NCBI GenBank assembly: GCA_001751085.1
Contig: MAXP01000301.1
Location: forward strand, 1-9,076
Direction of reading: 5' to 3'
Origin: Desulfobacterales bacterium C00003060
GTDB lineage: Bacteria > Desulfobacterota > Desulfobacteria > Desulfobacterales > C00003060
DNA: 9,076 nucleotides
The notes under the pieces were generated by a model. That model saw only the letters and a program-made list of their open reading frames with translations, had not been told where the DNA came from and did no database searches. Of this stretch, positions 7,473 to 9,076 are shown one piece after another. Each line of letters opens with the position of its first letter. Position 1 is the first letter of the stretch. The translations under genes and the position numbers were made by a program.

Positions 7473-8453
7473 TTATTCTCTTGCAGCTAATTCAGTGAGA
7501 AAAGCCAAAAGAATTCTGGCCGAATTATTCGCTGCCAGCTCAAAGAATATACCAATCTGATTTTGCCCCGGGCCGCCGCCGGCCAGATCCGAAAGTGACC
7601 GAAACGGTATAAAGGGGATCTTATTGACATAGGCGACATGAGCGACTGCAGCAGTTTCCATATCCAGAGCACTTGCCTCAAACGTGCTCCATACCCACAT
7701 ACGGTAGTTTGCATTATCCACAAATGTCTGACCGCTCACAATAAGCCCAAACGTTATTTTTGGCTGATCGTCCAGACAAACTTTGGAAGGTGTGCATTTC
7801 TCAAGTATTACATCATCCACAATTTCGGCTGCTATAGCCAGATAATCAGGATCTGACGCAAACTCAAATATATCTGCTTCCGCATCGGCATCATTGCCTT
7901 TTTGCGTTACCCCAACCGGTTGCGGAAACCAGAAACCATAATTGTCCTTGAATATGGCATGCCACCCGACATCGTACAAACTTTCGTCACCATCTAATGG
8001 TTCATCTCCACTGCCGGTATAGCGAGCAGCGAGCATTTCCTGATACTGTGTGGAATTTGTTCCGACGACTACATCACCAATATTCAGATCAGGACTGACA
8101 CCACCGGCAATCCCTGAAAAAACGATGCCTTTAATATTAAAATGGTCGATTAATGTCTGAGCAACCATTGCGGCGTTTACCATACTAATGCCGGTAAGCC
8201 CCAGAACCACCTTATTTCCGCATAACGTTCCCACATAAGAGGTGCGCCCATTGATTACTACCGTCTTGTTTATGGTGGCATTATTTTTAAGCATCTCCAT
8301 TTCAGCGCCAAATGCAGATAAAACAAGTATACGGGCACGTTGATCAAGCGTATGGCCAGGTTCAACTAATTCACCTGCTAAGCCTGATCCAAGTCCAACA
8401 GGTGAAAATATAAAGCAAATTATTACAAGTAGAATCATCTTGTTAGATTTCAT
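7473..8453 (-). CDS. exported nucleoside phosphorylase / MTA-SAH nucleosidase-like protein
   Basis: The family cleaves the glycosidic bond of nucleosides such as 5'-methylthioadenosine, S-adenosylhomocysteine or other purine nucleosides. The 326 residues begin with a clear signal peptide (MKSNK, then a hydrophobic run to about residue 26), so the enzyme is probably periplasmic. The phosphorylase fold shows ILVLSAFGAEMEML (42-55, with the acidic residues of the nucleosidase N-terminus), FSGIAGGVSPDLNIGDVVV (112-130), GQTFVDN (241-247), ALDMETAAVAHVAY (262-275, purine/ribose-binding Met-Glu) and RSLSDLAG (285-292, the catalytic Asp of nucleosidases at 289). Residues about 135-235 are longer than in cytoplasmic MTA/SAH nucleosidases and include Cys220 and Cys226, a possible disulfide. 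The GQTFVDN/DMETAAVA pattern recalls the plant storage-protein-like branch of this superfamily. The ATG has a GGGGG ribosome site about 8 bases upstream. The substrate is unproven. Confidence 0.85.
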   Translation of the reverse strand: MKSNKMILLVIICFIFSPVGLGSGLAGELVEPGHTLDQRARILVLSAFGAEMEMLKNNATINKTVVINGRTSYVGTLCGNKVVLGLTGISMVNAAMVAQTLIDHFNIKGIVFSGIAGGVSPDLNIGDVVVGTNSTQYQEMLAARYTGSGDEPLDGDESLYDVGWHAIFKDNYGFWFPQPVGVTQKGNDADAEADIFEFASDPDYLAIAAEIVDDVILEKCTPSKVCLDDQPKITFGLIVSGQTFVDNANYRMWVWSTFEASALDMETAAVAHVAYVNKIPFIPFRSLSDLAGGGPGQNQIGIFFELAANNSARILLAFLTELAARE

Positions 8454-8497
8454 TTTTACTACCCCCTTTAAGCGTTGTAGGATTAGAAATAAGTACT

Positions 8498-8563
8498 ACG
8501 TCTCGGAAATTCTACAACTTATTGAAGTTATAGAAGCTTGTTGAGGCCTGGATTTCGGCCTCG
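8498..8563 (-). repeat. structured direct repeat, unit 1, upstream of nucleosidase gene
   Basis: This 66-base unit begins ACGTCTCGGAAATTCTA and ends GGCCTCG, and recurs 141 bases away. It contains a 10-pair stem (8511-8520 with 8525-8534, loop ATTG) and a 6-pair stem GAGGCC (8543-8548) with GGCCTC (8557-8562). The single imperfect pair of the first stem is a G-U wobble only on the minus strand, which is the sense of the downstream gene. It ends 44 bases before the nucleosidase ATG, so it may lie in the leader RNA. Confidence 0.65.
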
Positions 8564-8638
8564 CATCTGGAATACTGTTACCCTGGCTTATTGAGTTACA
8601 ACTTCCGTGTCTGTTTGTGCAAGCCCGCGGCTAATTCA

Positions 8639-8701
8639 ACGTCTCGAAATTTCTATAACTTATTGAATGTATAGGGTTTTGAGGCTTGGATTTTTGCCTC
8701 G
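8639..8701 (-). repeat. structured direct repeat, unit 2
   Basis: This 63-base unit is the same repeat in the same orientation: ACGTCTCGAAATTTCTATAACTT, then GAGGC (8681-8685) and GCCTC (8696-8700) round a TTGGATTTTT loop. The CTTATTGAA and TGGATTT loops are kept, and three bases are deleted relative to unit 1. Its first stem is weaker (7 of 9 pairs, 8653-8661 with 8666-8674). A partial third echo, CTTATTGAGTTACAACTT, lies between the units near 8587-8604. Confidence 0.65.
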
Positions 8702-8853
8702 TGCTAGACACGAAGTGAAGCGTCAGCGCTCATGATGGAATATTGGCCTTTTGTTTAAATATGTCATTTTTTGCCTTCCCCGTCAAGACTGATTTTGCCA
8801 ATAAACCAATGTCCCATTTTGCCAGAATCCATTACTCCAACACTCCAACATTT
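8702..8853. other. intergenic flank, no gene seen
   Basis: There is no supportable gene here. A 104-codon plus-strand frame from about 8743 to 9057 and a 60-codon minus-strand frame (8764-8946) both run through the intron RNA structure and are treated as accidental. A short direct duplication ACTCCAAC occurs at 8833-8848 beside the presumed intron end. Confidence 0.4.
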
Positions 8854-9013
8854 TCGAGTAGACAGGAGTCTCCCGTGACTGCAGGACCACGTTTGTTTTC
8901 TCTGTTTCCGCCTGCTTTCGCGGCGGTGCCACAATATCTGGTCCATATCTCAGTTGAGCTCCTGTCCCTCACAGAACCGGACAAGCGGCTTTCCCATACA
9001 TCCGGCTCCTCGG
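8854..9013 (-). ncRNA. group II intron 3' end: domain V and domain-VI-like structure
   Basis: On the minus strand, GAGCCGGA (9008-9001) and TCCGGTTC (8981-8974) form the 8-pair lower stem of domain V, carrying the AGC catalytic triad, with GGGAAAGCC at the tip and a 2-base TG bulge. The total is 35 bases, against about 34 usually. The upper stem is poorly paired. Downstream, GACAGGAG (8966-8959) pairs exactly with CTCCTGTC (8868-8861) and is followed by TACTCGA, matching the domain VI position and the intron end. About 90 bases lie inside that stem, including CCGCC-GC-GAAA-GC-A-GGCGG (8926-8908), far more than a normal domain VI. The 3' splice point is probably near 8857-8860. The intron body lies beyond the right edge. 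Confidence 0.6.
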
Positions 9014-9076
9014 TTAATCATTCAGATAGCGGGCCTGCACGTTGTCCACTCCTCTAACGTGGTGGGACTGTGGAAT
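9014..9076 (-). CDS. C-terminal end of a reading frame, possibly intron-encoded reverse transcriptase
   Basis: Twenty codons ending QARYLND and a TAA stop (9014-9016) run in from the right edge on the minus strand. The stop is 5 bases before domain V. In group II introns the reverse transcriptase/maturase gene sits in domain IV, directly upstream of domain V, so position alone suggests that product. The 20 residues are too few to identify a domain, and no zinc-finger or endonuclease motif is visible in them. An accidental open frame cannot be excluded. Confidence 0.35.
   Translation of the reverse strand: MPQSHHVRGVDNVQARYLND

Noticed and set aside
8498..8701. CRISPR array
   Set aside because: There are only two diverged copies, units are over 60 bases, the interval is about 75 bases and no cas genes are present.

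Overview
The window looks like a chromosomal segment from a Gram-negative bacterium. A TonB-dependent outer-membrane receptor with a signal peptide and a ClpB/HtpX protein-quality-control pair support this. The kinds of intergenic repeats suggest a sulfate-reducer-type deltaproteobacterium (Desulfobacterota), probably uncultured, but that is an impression of style and not a proof.

Layout from left to right. The 3'-truncated gene of the membrane zinc protease HtpX runs off the left edge on the minus strand (1-767). A 467-base gap follows. It holds a palindromic repeat just upstream of htpX (782-872) and a roughly 310-base transposase-less element bounded by hairpins, resembling IS200/IS605-type ends (about 899-1212). 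The complete clpB disaggregase gene (1235-3823, minus) comes next. A gap of about 560 bases between the divergent clpB and PHP genes carries dyads near the clpB start, an exact 15-base inverted repeat, a G+C-rich nested hairpin and a second copy of the htpX-upstream repeat.

On the plus strand lies a PHP-family phosphoesterase of the histidinol-phosphatase type (4385-5245). It converges on, and overlaps by 7 bases, a TonB-dependent receptor gene (5239-7143, minus). After a 329-base non-coding stretch with a common-type palindromic repeat comes an exported nucleoside phosphorylase/MTA-SAH-nucleosidase-like gene (7473-8453, minus). Upstream of it are two direct copies of a structured repeat of about 65 bases. 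The right edge carries the 3' end of a group II intron on the minus strand: a recognisable domain V, a long domain-VI-like structure and the last 20 codons of a reading frame that may be the intron's reverse transcriptase.

clpB and htpX share a stress proteostasis theme and the same strand, but the inserted element separates them. The receptor and the exported nucleosidase are both envelope proteins on the same strand, and could take part in scavenging. The gap between them and the absence of other transport genes make that only a suggestion. I find no convincing new multi-gene system. The less ordinary signals are the repeated RNA-like elements placed just upstream of gene starts.
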